A stretch of DNA of 64,000 nt from Cytobacillus oceanisediminis 2691 (GTDB lineage Bacteria; Bacillota; Bacilli; Bacillales; Cytobacillaceae). The notes beneath the pieces are model-generated. The model was given only the letters and a program-made list of their open reading frames with translations. It searched no databases and was not told the DNA's origin. Below, one piece after another: positions 57,338-64,000 of the stretch. Position 1 is the stretch's first letter; each line of letters begins with the position of its first letter. The translations under genes and the position numbers were made by a program. The DNA lies in contig NZ_CP015506.1 of the NCBI RefSeq assembly GCF_000294775.2, positions 3,261,501 through 3,325,500 on the forward strand, read 5' to 3'.

Positions 57338-58918
57338 TTACTTAAGATTCGCGTCTGTCACATTAATTCCGCCTGTTGGAGAAATGAAGACGCCCTCGAC
57401 ATTGGACCTTGAACCAGCTAGAATCTCATCTACCCCAAGGAAGATCCAAGGTGCATCTTTGTAGATAGCTGATTGAATATTGCTGTAGATTTCTGCCTGC
57501 TTGTCAGGATCTGCTGTTTGATTTACCTCTGTAATCCACTTATCTACATCATCATTTTTGTAGTATGCAGTATTCGCTCCATCCGGCGGGAATGAGCTGC
57601 TGCTGAACAATGGCTTCGTTGCATTGGTGGTATCGGATGGATACGCAGACCAGCTGACATACCACATTTGCACCTTTGCCTCTTCCGGTGTCTGAGCTCC
57701 ATAAATCTCATCTGACAGCGTGCCTTCTTCCATTGATTTAATTTCAACCGTAATGCCAATTTCTTTTAACTGCTGCTGGATAAACTGCATTCCCTTCAAT
57801 GTATCTGAATTGGTGTTACCCCAAATTTCAGCATTGAAGCCATCTTCAAATCCAGCCTCTTTCATTAATTCTTTTGCTTTCTCAATGTTGTGATCATAGG
57901 TTTCCTGTTTGGAGTAAAACTGGGTTTTGCTAGGTATAATCGAATCCAGCGGCAAGCCGTAGCCGGAATTTACGACACTTATGAATGCCTCTTTATTCAC
58001 TGCATAGTTAATGGCCTGGCGAATGCGGACGTCATCATAAGGCTCTTTCATCGTATTGATGGATACATATCGGGCAATCGTGGAAGGAATCTTATGAATT
58101 TCAACGTCTGAATTGCTCTCCAATTCCTTCAAGTTTTGAACTGGCGCCGGATAGATCACATGTGCTTCGCCTGTTTTAAGCATAGCTACACGGGAGCCGT
58201 TTTCTGGAACAGGTTTGTAAGTAATCTTTTTCACACGATCAGCCTTATCCCAATAATCATCGAATCTTTCAACTGTTAGATGATCCCCCTGAACCCATTC
58301 CACAAACTTGAATGGACCGGTGCCAACTGGTGTTTTGCCGATATCACCGGAAGAATCATTGATCAGCTTCGGGCTTAAGATTTTAGCGGAAACAAATCTT
58401 GTCAGCATACCTGCATATGGTTCCTTTAATGTGACTTTAATTTGATAATCATCAATCACATCGATGCTGGTAATAAGATTGAAACCGCGGCTATTTAACC
58501 TGAGACTCTCATCCTTCATAATCCTTTCAAAGCTGGTTTTAACCGCCTCTGCATTGAACGGCTCTCCATCATGGAAGGTAACACCCTGCCGGAGTTTGAA
58601 TGAATATTCCAGTGCATTGTCACTGACACTGTATTCCTCAGCCAGCTGCGGAATAATTTGCCCTTCTTCATCCGATCCTAGCAATCCCTCTAACATGGCC
58701 GTCTGGACAGAATTTGAATTCGTATCGCCCGTATTATGCGGGTCCATGGATATAAAGTTTTCATTTACCGCAATCACTAATTCTTCTTCATTCGAGCTTG
58801 AAGAGTTTCCAGAGCTTTCTTTCTCATCCGTTCCGCTTTCTTTGCTGGAGCAGCCAGCCATTAGTACCAAAGAAACAAAAACAACAAATAGCATTTTCCA
58901 CACGTTTACCCTTCTCAA
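57338..58918 (-). CDS. Peptide-type ABC transporter substrate-binding lipoprotein
   Basis: The start is taken as the TTG at 58918 (MRRVNVWKM), seven bases after GAGGGGG; the longer frame begins inside the Shine-Dalgarno site. The 526-residue lipoprotein has a lipobox LMAGCSS (Cys about residue 22), an SBP_bac_5 fold with LEYSFKLRQGVTFHDGEPFNAEAV in two segments, and GTGPFKFVEWVQGDHLTVER. It belongs to the DppA/OppA/NikA cluster C receptors. Adjacent sugar enzymes and a ROK regulator suggest that its ligand may be a glycoside, oligosaccharide or glycosylated amino acid rather than a plain peptide. Confidence 0.92.
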   Translation of the reverse strand: MRRVNVWKMLFVVFVSLVLMAGCSSKESGTDEKESSGNSSSSNEEELVIAVNENFISMDPHNTGDTNSNSVQTAMLEGLLGSDEEGQIIPQLAEEYSVSDNALEYSFKLRQGVTFHDGEPFNAEAVKTSFERIMKDESLRLNSRGFNLITSIDVIDDYQIKVTLKEPYAGMLTRFVSAKILSPKLINDSSGDIGKTPVGTGPFKFVEWVQGDHLTVERFDDYWDKADRVKKITYKPVPENGSRVAMLKTGEAHVIYPAPVQNLKELESNSDVEIHKIPSTIARYVSINTMKEPYDDVRIRQAINYAVNKEAFISVVNSGYGLPLDSIIPSKTQFYSKQETYDHNIEKAKELMKEAGFEDGFNAEIWGNTNSDTLKGMQFIQQQLKEIGITVEIKSMEEGTLSDEIYGAQTPEEAKVQMWYVSWSAYPSDTTNATKPLFSSSSFPPDGANTAYYKNDDVDKWITEVNQTADPDKQAEIYSNIQSAIYKDAPWIFLGVDEILAGSRSNVEGVFISPTGGINVTDANLK

Positions 58919-59304
58919 ATTGCTTTCCCCCTCGAACAATTTTGTCTTTTTTGCTTTTCTTGGAAGTTCAATTTAGATAATTAATTTCACCAAGTTAATA
59001 AATATGCAAAAAAATTATGTATTTTAGCGTATTTTAGTTTGTTTTACATATTATTTTCTCCACTGATGAAAATAATTAAATTTATTATAGATTGATATTC
59101 TCGTGATTTCAATATTAAATTCTGAAAATTTTATATTTTTTTATTTTTTACGGTGTACTTCTTATCTCTTCCCTTTTATTTTTAATTTCGTACAAGGCAG
59201 AGAAATATCGAACTTATAAGCCGGAAATTTAAAATTCAATAGACAAAGTCCCAGATTCATTTTTTTGAATACAGTTATATAAATTCTTTACTGGAGGTTT
59301 GATA
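58919..59304. other. AT-rich divergent promoter region
   Basis: A very AT-rich 386-base stretch between the minus-strand transporter operon and the plus-strand coat protein gene. No ORF of note. Promoters for both sides must be here, but I could not assign boxes with confidence. Confidence 0.5.
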
Positions 59305-59808
59305 ATGGAACAAAGCTATAACCGTCCCCCGCAGCATCTCGCATGGCACGAAACATTGGAAATCCATGAATTAGTCGCTTTTCAATCTATTGGACTTATG
59401 AAACTAAAAAAAGCATACCGGGAAATAACTGACCCGGAATTAAAGGAAATATACAGACAGTCCATTCATGCGCTAAGTAAAAATATCAGCGAGCTTCTTC
59501 AGTTTTATCCCATGGCTCCAGGATCGGATCGGTTTGATGAGGAAAGAGTGGATAAACTGCCATTTTACTCTGGAGATTTATTAGGCCTGGCCAAAACTTC
59601 TGTCAGGAATTATGCAATTGCCATTACCGAAACAGCGACGGTTTCAGTAAGATTTGTATTAACTAAACATCTTATGGGAGCAATTGATTTACACGCAAAA
59701 ATTTACCAGTATATGTATAAAAGAGGCTTTTATCCTTCTTACAATTTAAACAAATTACTTAAAAACGATGTAAACCTTGCAAATAAAGCTCTTTCTGAGC
59801 CTATTTAA
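59305..59808 (+). CDS. Spore coat protein, CotF family
   Basis: The ATG at 59305 has GGAGG seven bases upstream; the TTG at 59299 is too close to it. The 167-residue helical protein has [25 protein letters not shown], then [19 protein letters not shown]: the ferritin-like CotF pattern with repeated His/Glu. Members such as CotF and YhcQ are in the spore coat or are spore-associated. It is single; nothing recognisable lies in the 294 bases after it apart from a hairpin at 60066-60089. Confidence 0.7.
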   Translation: MEQSYNRPPQHLAWHETLEIHELVAFQSIGLMKLKKAYREITDPELKEIYRQSIHALSKNISELLQFYPMAPGSDRFDEERVDKLPFYSGDLLGLAKTSVRNYAIAITETATVSVRFVLTKHLMGAIDLHAKIYQYMYKRGFYPSYNLNKLLKNDVNLANKALSEPI

Positions 59809-60065
59809 CGCATTAAATCAGCTTCCGCTTTGACTTATGGATATTTGATTCTTTTTGACAATGTCGGGGTCACCTGTTGAATGAGCATATCGGAACAATG
59901 TCCCAGATTCCAGGCTTAACTTCAGATTTTTGGCCCCCGTTAAATGAACTTGCCAATAAGACCAATTCATTTCAATCTTGTTGCCTGGCTAATCGTCCCT
60001 TTTCCTCAAATCCATTGAAAACATCAAATTTGATAACCTTCGAAATTCTTCTTATAAAATTAATA

Positions 60066-60089
60066 GACCAGGCATATCAGCACCTGGTC
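60066..60089 (-). terminator. Hairpin after phnE genes
   Basis: GACCAGG-N10-CCTGGTC followed by a T-rich stretch on the minus strand, 14 bases past the last permease stop. Confidence 0.5.
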
Positions 60090-60102
60090 AAATTCTTGCT
60101 TA

Positions 60103-60960
60103 TTAAGCTGTTTTCAGCTTTCTTTTAATCCTGGCAGCAAAGACTTCAAGGATAATCGCTACGGCCAGGATAAAATAAGTAATTGCCCCTATTTCCCTCA
60201 TATCCAGGTAAAAGCTGCTTGCCATGAACATGTCAAATCCGATTCCGCCGGCCCCTGCTGCTGCTCCCATGGCAACAGCTACTGCAAAGTTAATCTCAAA
60301 GCGGAGAAATGTCCAGGAAATCATATAAGTGATGGAAGATGGGATAACCGCTTGAAAGACAATTTGCCACCAATTGGCTCCGCTCGCCTGCAGCGCTTCA
60401 ATCACTCCCCTATCCAATTCTTCAAAGGACTCCGAATAGGCTTTGATTAGATAACCGATCGAGTGGAAGGTCATTCCAATAACTGCAGCTGTACTTCCAA
60501 GTCCAGCTGCAACCGCGAAGATCAGCACCCACAGGACGGTCGGCACAGCTCTTATAAAGGCTACCATGCTTTTAATGACTATTGAAACCCTTTTCGAGGA
60601 CAGATTCTCAGCGGCCAGCAATCCGAATAGTACTGCAATTATGGCTCCAAACAAGGTTGTCAGGAAAGCCAGCCCGAGTGTGACCATAACTTGGTAAAGG
60701 GCATGTCCAAAGGAGAAATGCTTCAAGTGCGGTTCAAGGAAGATGGTTTTTAAATTGGCGAATGTGCCAAGAAGCGCATCCATAAAGTCCAGTTCCTTAT
60801 AATCAAAGCTGTAAAATGCATAGACTGTCACCGCAGCCAGAATAAAGAGGGTTAATCTTGTCACAATGGCCGCTTTGTTCAAAGGCTTAGCCGGCATTCT
60901 TTTGCCAAGCAGATGATCGGCTGGTGCTGTTACATTACTAAGCTGTTCCTTTACCTCCAT
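60103..60960 (-). CDS. phnE: Phosphonate-type ABC transporter permease 2 (PhnE)
   Basis: A 285-residue permease with six helices. The region VIEALQASGANWWQIVFQAVIPS is the EAA coupling loop of PhnE proteins, and AIIAVLFGLLAAENLSSKRVS lies before it. Its ATG overlaps the stop of the first permease gene (TAATG at 60960). Two different PhnE subunits in tandem are usual in bacillar phosphonate/phosphite/phosphate importers of the PhnCDE/PtxABC type. Confidence 0.92.
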   Translation of the reverse strand: MEVKEQLSNVTAPADHLLGKRMPAKPLNKAAIVTRLTLFILAAVTVYAFYSFDYKELDFMDALLGTFANLKTIFLEPHLKHFSFGHALYQVMVTLGLAFLTTLFGAIIAVLFGLLAAENLSSKRVSIVIKSMVAFIRAVPTVLWVLIFAVAAGLGSTAAVIGMTFHSIGYLIKAYSESFEELDRGVIEALQASGANWWQIVFQAVIPSSITYMISWTFLRFEINFAVAVAMGAAAGAGGIGFDMFMASSFYLDMREIGAITYFILAVAIILEVFAARIKRKLKTA

Positions 60961-61745
60961 TACAATATCACCTTCCTTACATAATTGGATGCATATTCGA
61001 TCAATAGGATAGCAGCAATGATGACAACAACGACCAGACTTGCTGTGTCATAAGCCAAACTCTTATAGTATAAGTTGAATGTAAAGCCGATTCCAGATCC
61101 TGTCAGCAGTCCAATTAATGTGGCACTTCGGATATTCGTTTCGATCATGAACAAAACCCAGCTGATTAATTGCGGTATGCTTGATGGGATCACTGATTGG
61201 AAAATGATCGAAAAGTAGCCCGCACCTGTCGCTTTTAACGCCTCTACTGATCCCCTGCTCACTTCATCGATCGTTTCCGTAAAAGCCCTTGTTAAAAAGC
61301 CAAATGACCCGAAGAATAAAGCAAAATAGCCAGTTAAAGAACTTTGGCCGAATGAAAACAGCAAAATCAGCGCCCATGCGGCAACATCGATGTTTCGAAA
61401 GACAGTGGCAATTCCTCTTGTAATCGCTCCAAAAAAGGGATTTACTCTTGTTGTATTCGAACCGAAAATGGAAAATAATAGGGCAAATACAGCAGCTGCT
61501 GTCGTAGCCGCAATCGAAACCAGGAGTGTTTCCTGCAGCTTTTCCAGAATAACTGGCAGCTTTTCTAAGGATTTTGCGGTTGGATAAAAGTTCGCCATTC
61601 CCCATTGAATGGCTTTCGGGATTGAAGCAAAGCCCTTTAAAGCATTGTACTCCGTAATAATCATGGCAAGGATGGTCACGGCTCCAAGGAGTAATAGGAA
61701 GGCAAGTGTGTTTCGCTTTTTCTTAGCAAAGATATCAGCCTGCAT
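60960..61745 (-). CDS. phnE: Phosphonate-type ABC transporter permease 1 (PhnE)
   Basis: The start MQADIFAKKKRNTL at 61745 has GGAGG five bases upstream and overlaps the ATPase gene by 11 bases. The 261-residue permease has six helices and the coupling motif SVEALKATGAGYFSIIFQSVIPS, parallel to that of the second permease. The two form the channel as a heterodimer. Confidence 0.92.
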   Translation of the reverse strand: MQADIFAKKKRNTLAFLLLLGAVTILAMIITEYNALKGFASIPKAIQWGMANFYPTAKSLEKLPVILEKLQETLLVSIAATTAAAVFALLFSIFGSNTTRVNPFFGAITRGIATVFRNIDVAAWALILLFSFGQSSLTGYFALFFGSFGFLTRAFTETIDEVSRGSVEALKATGAGYFSIIFQSVIPSSIPQLISWVLFMIETNIRSATLIGLLTGSGIGFTFNLYYKSLAYDTASLVVVVIIAAILLIEYASNYVRKVIL

Positions 61746-62523
61746 GTATGCCTCCAATGTCAAAGATTAAATCTTCTGCTTCCGATCCATATATTCTCTG
61801 AATGTCTTCTGAAGTCAAGCCTTTAGCCGATCCATTATACACTACTTGCCCTTTGTTAATGCCGATGATTCTGTCTGAATATTTGATTGCTACATCTACC
61901 TGATGAAGATTGACAACAACGGTAATGCCCATTGTTGTTGAAACCTTCTTCAAATGATCCATGATCACTTTTGCCGAATTAGGATCCAGGGACGCAATGG
62001 GTTCGTCGCACAAAAGCATCCGCGGATTTTGGATAAGCGCACGGGCAATGCCAACTCGCTGTTTTTGCCCGCCGCTTAATTGGTCTGCACGCTTATATAT
62101 CATTTCGTTCAGTCCAAGCACATTCAAAATCTGGGCGGCCTGCTGCTTTTCCTCTTTGCTGTAATATCCAAGAACTCCAGCCAGTGTTGATTTGGTTCCC
62201 AATTTTCCATGCAGCGTGTTTTCGATTACCGATAATCGATTCACTAAGTTATAGTGCTGAAAGATCATGCCAATTTTGGTGCGGACCTGCTTTAATTCTT
62301 TTTTCTTCAAGTCCATTACCTGGAGATCCTGGAACCTTATTTCTCCGCCTGTCGCATCAATCATGCGGTTGATGCAGCGGAGGAGAGTTGATTTCCCTGC
62401 TCCTGATGGGCCGATAATGGAAACGAACTCCCCTTCCTGGACTGAGAAGCTTACATCAGTTAATGCTTTCGAATCTTTGCCAAATTGCTTTGTAAGGTGA
62501 TTAACTTCCAATAATGCTGTCAT
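61735..62523 (-). CDS. phnC: Phosphonate-type ABC transporter ATP-binding protein (PhnC)
   Basis: A 262-residue ATPase with Walker A GPSGAGKSTLLRCINRM, Q-loop MIFQHYNLVNRLSVIENTLHG (the RLSVIENTL stretch is characteristic of PhnC), signature LSGGQKQRVGIARAL and Walker B MLLCDEPIASLDP. It energises uptake of phosphonate, phosphite or a phosphate ester. The binding-protein gene lies 239 bases upstream, separated by a hairpin. Confidence 0.93.
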   Translation of the reverse strand: MTALLEVNHLTKQFGKDSKALTDVSFSVQEGEFVSIIGPSGAGKSTLLRCINRMIDATGGEIRFQDLQVMDLKKKELKQVRTKIGMIFQHYNLVNRLSVIENTLHGKLGTKSTLAGVLGYYSKEEKQQAAQILNVLGLNEMIYKRADQLSGGQKQRVGIARALIQNPRMLLCDEPIASLDPNSAKVIMDHLKKVSTTMGITVVVNLHQVDVAIKYSDRIIGINKGQVVYNGSAKGLTSEDIQRIYGSEAEDLIFDIGGIHAG

Positions 62524-62720
62524 GAGTTAACCCCTCCTATCCAATTGTTTTATCCTGCTTTAACGGGCAGAAGATTTCATCACTCTGTTCTAACTGCAAA
62601 TAAATCTTGACTGTAAGCAAATTAATAATTTTATCCGAAAATAAATCAGAAATATACCTAAAAAATTCTCTATTCTATGCAAATAAATTAATCTATCCCC
62701 AAAGACAATTAAGTAAAAGT

Positions 62721-62751
62721 CATCAGCGGGGAATGGAAGCCCCCACTGATG
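62721..62751 (-). terminator. Intercistronic hairpin phnD-phnC
   Basis: ATCAGCGGGG (62722-62731) pairs with CCCC-ACTGAT (62741-62750) with one mismatch; a T-rich tract follows on the minus strand. It would favour excess binding protein. Confidence 0.6.
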
Positions 62752-62762
62752 AATGCTTAACT

Positions 62763-63797
62763 TTATTTTGCAAGCTCGCGGATCGGATTGAACCACTCAT
62801 CCTCTACTTCAACCAGACGCTCATTTCCAGATTTCTTGCTGAATAATCCGGAAAATTCGGAGTCCTCCGGAACAAAGATTTTTTCGTTATTTGCCACTTC
62901 ATCTGATGTCATGATTTCAAGCAGCTGTTTTTGGTCTTCTTCGCTCAATGTACCGGAATTAATTACAAATGGTGCATTTAAAACAGGAGTTACTGAGATT
63001 AAGGAGAATTCTTTTCCGGCAACCGTGTTCAATGGTTCAGCAGCATCATCTTTCACTTTATAAACTGCGCCTGGCTTGTTAGCATCACCTTCTGCAAGCT
63101 CCACATAATTGTTCACACATGTATCACAGAATGCCGCTACATCCGCTTTGCCGGTTAATAGATTGACAGCAGAACCCTGGTGGGAGCCGCCAAATAATAC
63201 TTCATTGAAGAACTTGTCCTCTCCGCCCTCAAGTAAATCCTCAGCTGTCAAACTCTTAAACTCTTCTTTTTCGCTGAAATAATCAGTAATGCCTGTAGAT
63301 GGAACCTTGAATCCTGATGTGGAACTGTTTGAAACAAAGGAGAATTTCTTTCCTTGAATATTGTCTATGGCAAATTCCCCGCCGTTTTTGTATTCATCTG
63401 CATTTTCCTGCTGAACAGCCAGCCAGCTGTAATACACAGCGTCCTCCAAAGTGCCGGACTCGCCGCTTGGAACAACCAGCGGAAGAACCTTTTCATTCTT
63501 TTTATGGGCTTCTATGTATCCTTGTGCACCAAGAAACGCCATATCTGCATTGCCGTTCGCAATCGCTTCAATTGCCACAATATAGTCAGTCGTTGTTTGA
63601 TGCTCCACTTTCTTTCCTGTTTTCTCTTCTATTAATTTCCCAATTTCGTCACGTGCCTCACCTAAATCAGCGCCTGATTCGTTTGGAAGCCAAGCGATCG
63701 TCAATGTATCATCCTTCTCTGAGTTTGCAGTGAACGAACAGCCTGCAAATACAACTGTCATAGCCATAGAAAGCAGAAATAGCGCCATTTTCTTCAT
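62763..63797 (-). CDS. phnD: Phosphonate-type ABC transporter substrate-binding lipoprotein (PhnD)
   Basis: A 344-residue lipoprotein with lipobox VVFAGCSF (Cys about residue 20). DTLTIAWLPNESGADLGEAR is the PhnD opening, and FVSNSSTSGFKVPSTGITDYF carries the Ser/Thr-rich phosphate-type binding loop. NVLFGGSHQGSAVNLLTGKADVAAFCDT in the middle is the second conserved block (here starting EVLFGG). First gene of phnDCEE. No C-P lyase or phosphonatase genes are in the window, so phosphite, phosphate or a phosphonate are all possible ligands. Confidence 0.92.
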   Translation of the reverse strand: MKKMALFLLSMAMTVVFAGCSFTANSEKDDTLTIAWLPNESGADLGEARDEIGKLIEEKTGKKVEHQTTTDYIVAIEAIANGNADMAFLGAQGYIEAHKKNEKVLPLVVPSGESGTLEDAVYYSWLAVQQENADEYKNGGEFAIDNIQGKKFSFVSNSSTSGFKVPSTGITDYFSEKEEFKSLTAEDLLEGGEDKFFNEVLFGGSHQGSAVNLLTGKADVAAFCDTCVNNYVELAEGDANKPGAVYKVKDDAAEPLNTVAGKEFSLISVTPVLNAPFVINSGTLSEEDQKQLLEIMTSDEVANNEKIFVPEDSEFSGLFSKKSGNERLVEVEDEWFNPIRELAK

Positions 63798-64000
63798 AAT
63801 TTTTTCCCCCTCTTATTTGGAAAAATTTTTATAATACCATTGACCTAACTATAGCGAAAGAATATTAATCTACTGATAAGGCATTATGAGAAATCGTTAA
63901 GCACTGGTAAAGAATTAATGAGATAATGTAAATACACCATTCTGCATGTTGTATTCCCTGTCACATAAGTTGTTCATAAATTCAAGATCATGAAAGATTC

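Noticed and set aside
58464..58976. Plus-strand ORF of 170 codons
   Set aside because: Antisense to the ABC binding-protein gene; hydrophobic/Ser-rich shadow.
59240..59300. Sigma-K or sigma-E promoter of the CotF-like gene
   Set aside because: No convincing CATANNNT -10 with a proper -35 could be placed.
59877..60128. 83-codon plus-strand ORF after the CotF-like gene
   Set aside because: No Shine-Dalgarno site, crosses the hairpin at 60066-60089 and runs into the 3' end of phnE; composition not protein-like.

Overview
The window is chromosomal DNA from an endospore-forming Bacillaceae species. It has low to medium GC, strong GGAGG ribosome binding sites, frequent TTG/GTG starts and sigma-A type TTGACA/TATAAT promoters. 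Spore genes include a GerA-type germinant receptor operon, a CotF-like coat protein and a sporulenol-synthase-type cyclase. A Cytobacillus/Mesobacillus-like soil or sediment bacillus is my inference; the sequence does not prove the genus. No rRNA, tRNA, CRISPR array, prophage or intact IS element was seen.

Layout. 1-7.5 kb: DinB tail, LysM/beta-propeller protein, a decayed livM fragment, PEP-mutase-family enzyme, DUF3231 protein, membrane protein, then a TetR-MFS pair with clear operators. 7.7-11.4 kb: germination receptor operon in order A-C-B. 11.4-13.4 kb: thiol-peroxide defence (Ohr, a dead Ohr copy, an AhpD-like protein divergent from an Rrf2 regulator). One TetR operator is repeated upstream of ohr, so TetR, the MFS pump and the ohr region look like one regulon. 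13.6-23.1 kb: Vgb-like propeller, DAACS symporter, GIY-YIG and DUF2087 proteins, two very small proteins, a CBO0543 membrane protein, DUF2515, and the SqhC-like cyclase. 23.2-30.6 kb: a catabolic locus on the minus strand: AraC regulator, TRAP transporter, Gfo/Idh/MocA dehydrogenase, DUF993 aldolase-like protein and a TIM-barrel isomerase. 30.9-36.9 kb: a thiazole/oxazole-modified microcin (TOMM) cluster of the heterocycloanthracin/sonorensin type with a Cys-rich precursor of unusual repeat structure. 37-47 kb: NhaC antiporter, amine oxidase, MutS2-like protein without Smr domain, small secreted or membrane proteins, a split gene, GNAT, HAD phosphatase and a class-C beta-lactamase-fold hydrolase. 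47.2-58.9 kb: a second catabolic locus on the minus strand: peptide/nickel-type ABC transporter, two TIM-barrel isomerases, Gfo/Idh/MocA dehydrogenase, ROK regulator, asparaginase and CutC. 59.3-63.8 kb: CotF-like protein and a phnDCEE phosphonate/phosphite transporter.

How the genes work together. The two catabolic loci each pair an importer with NAD(P)-dependent sugar oxidation and isomerase/aldolase steps, and each has its own regulator; their substrates are unknown. The TOMM cluster makes a Cys/Phe/Asn/Gly/Arg-rich, probably polythiazole peptide from an 87-residue precursor using a ThiF-like partner, a fused E1-like/YcaO cyclodehydratase and a two-domain SagB-type dehydrogenase. No exporter or immunity gene is visible beside it. 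The most interesting items are this TOMM precursor, the TetR/ohr regulon with an operator placed inside a promoter spacer, the two orphan catabolic loci, and several small or broken genes easily missed by automatic annotation.
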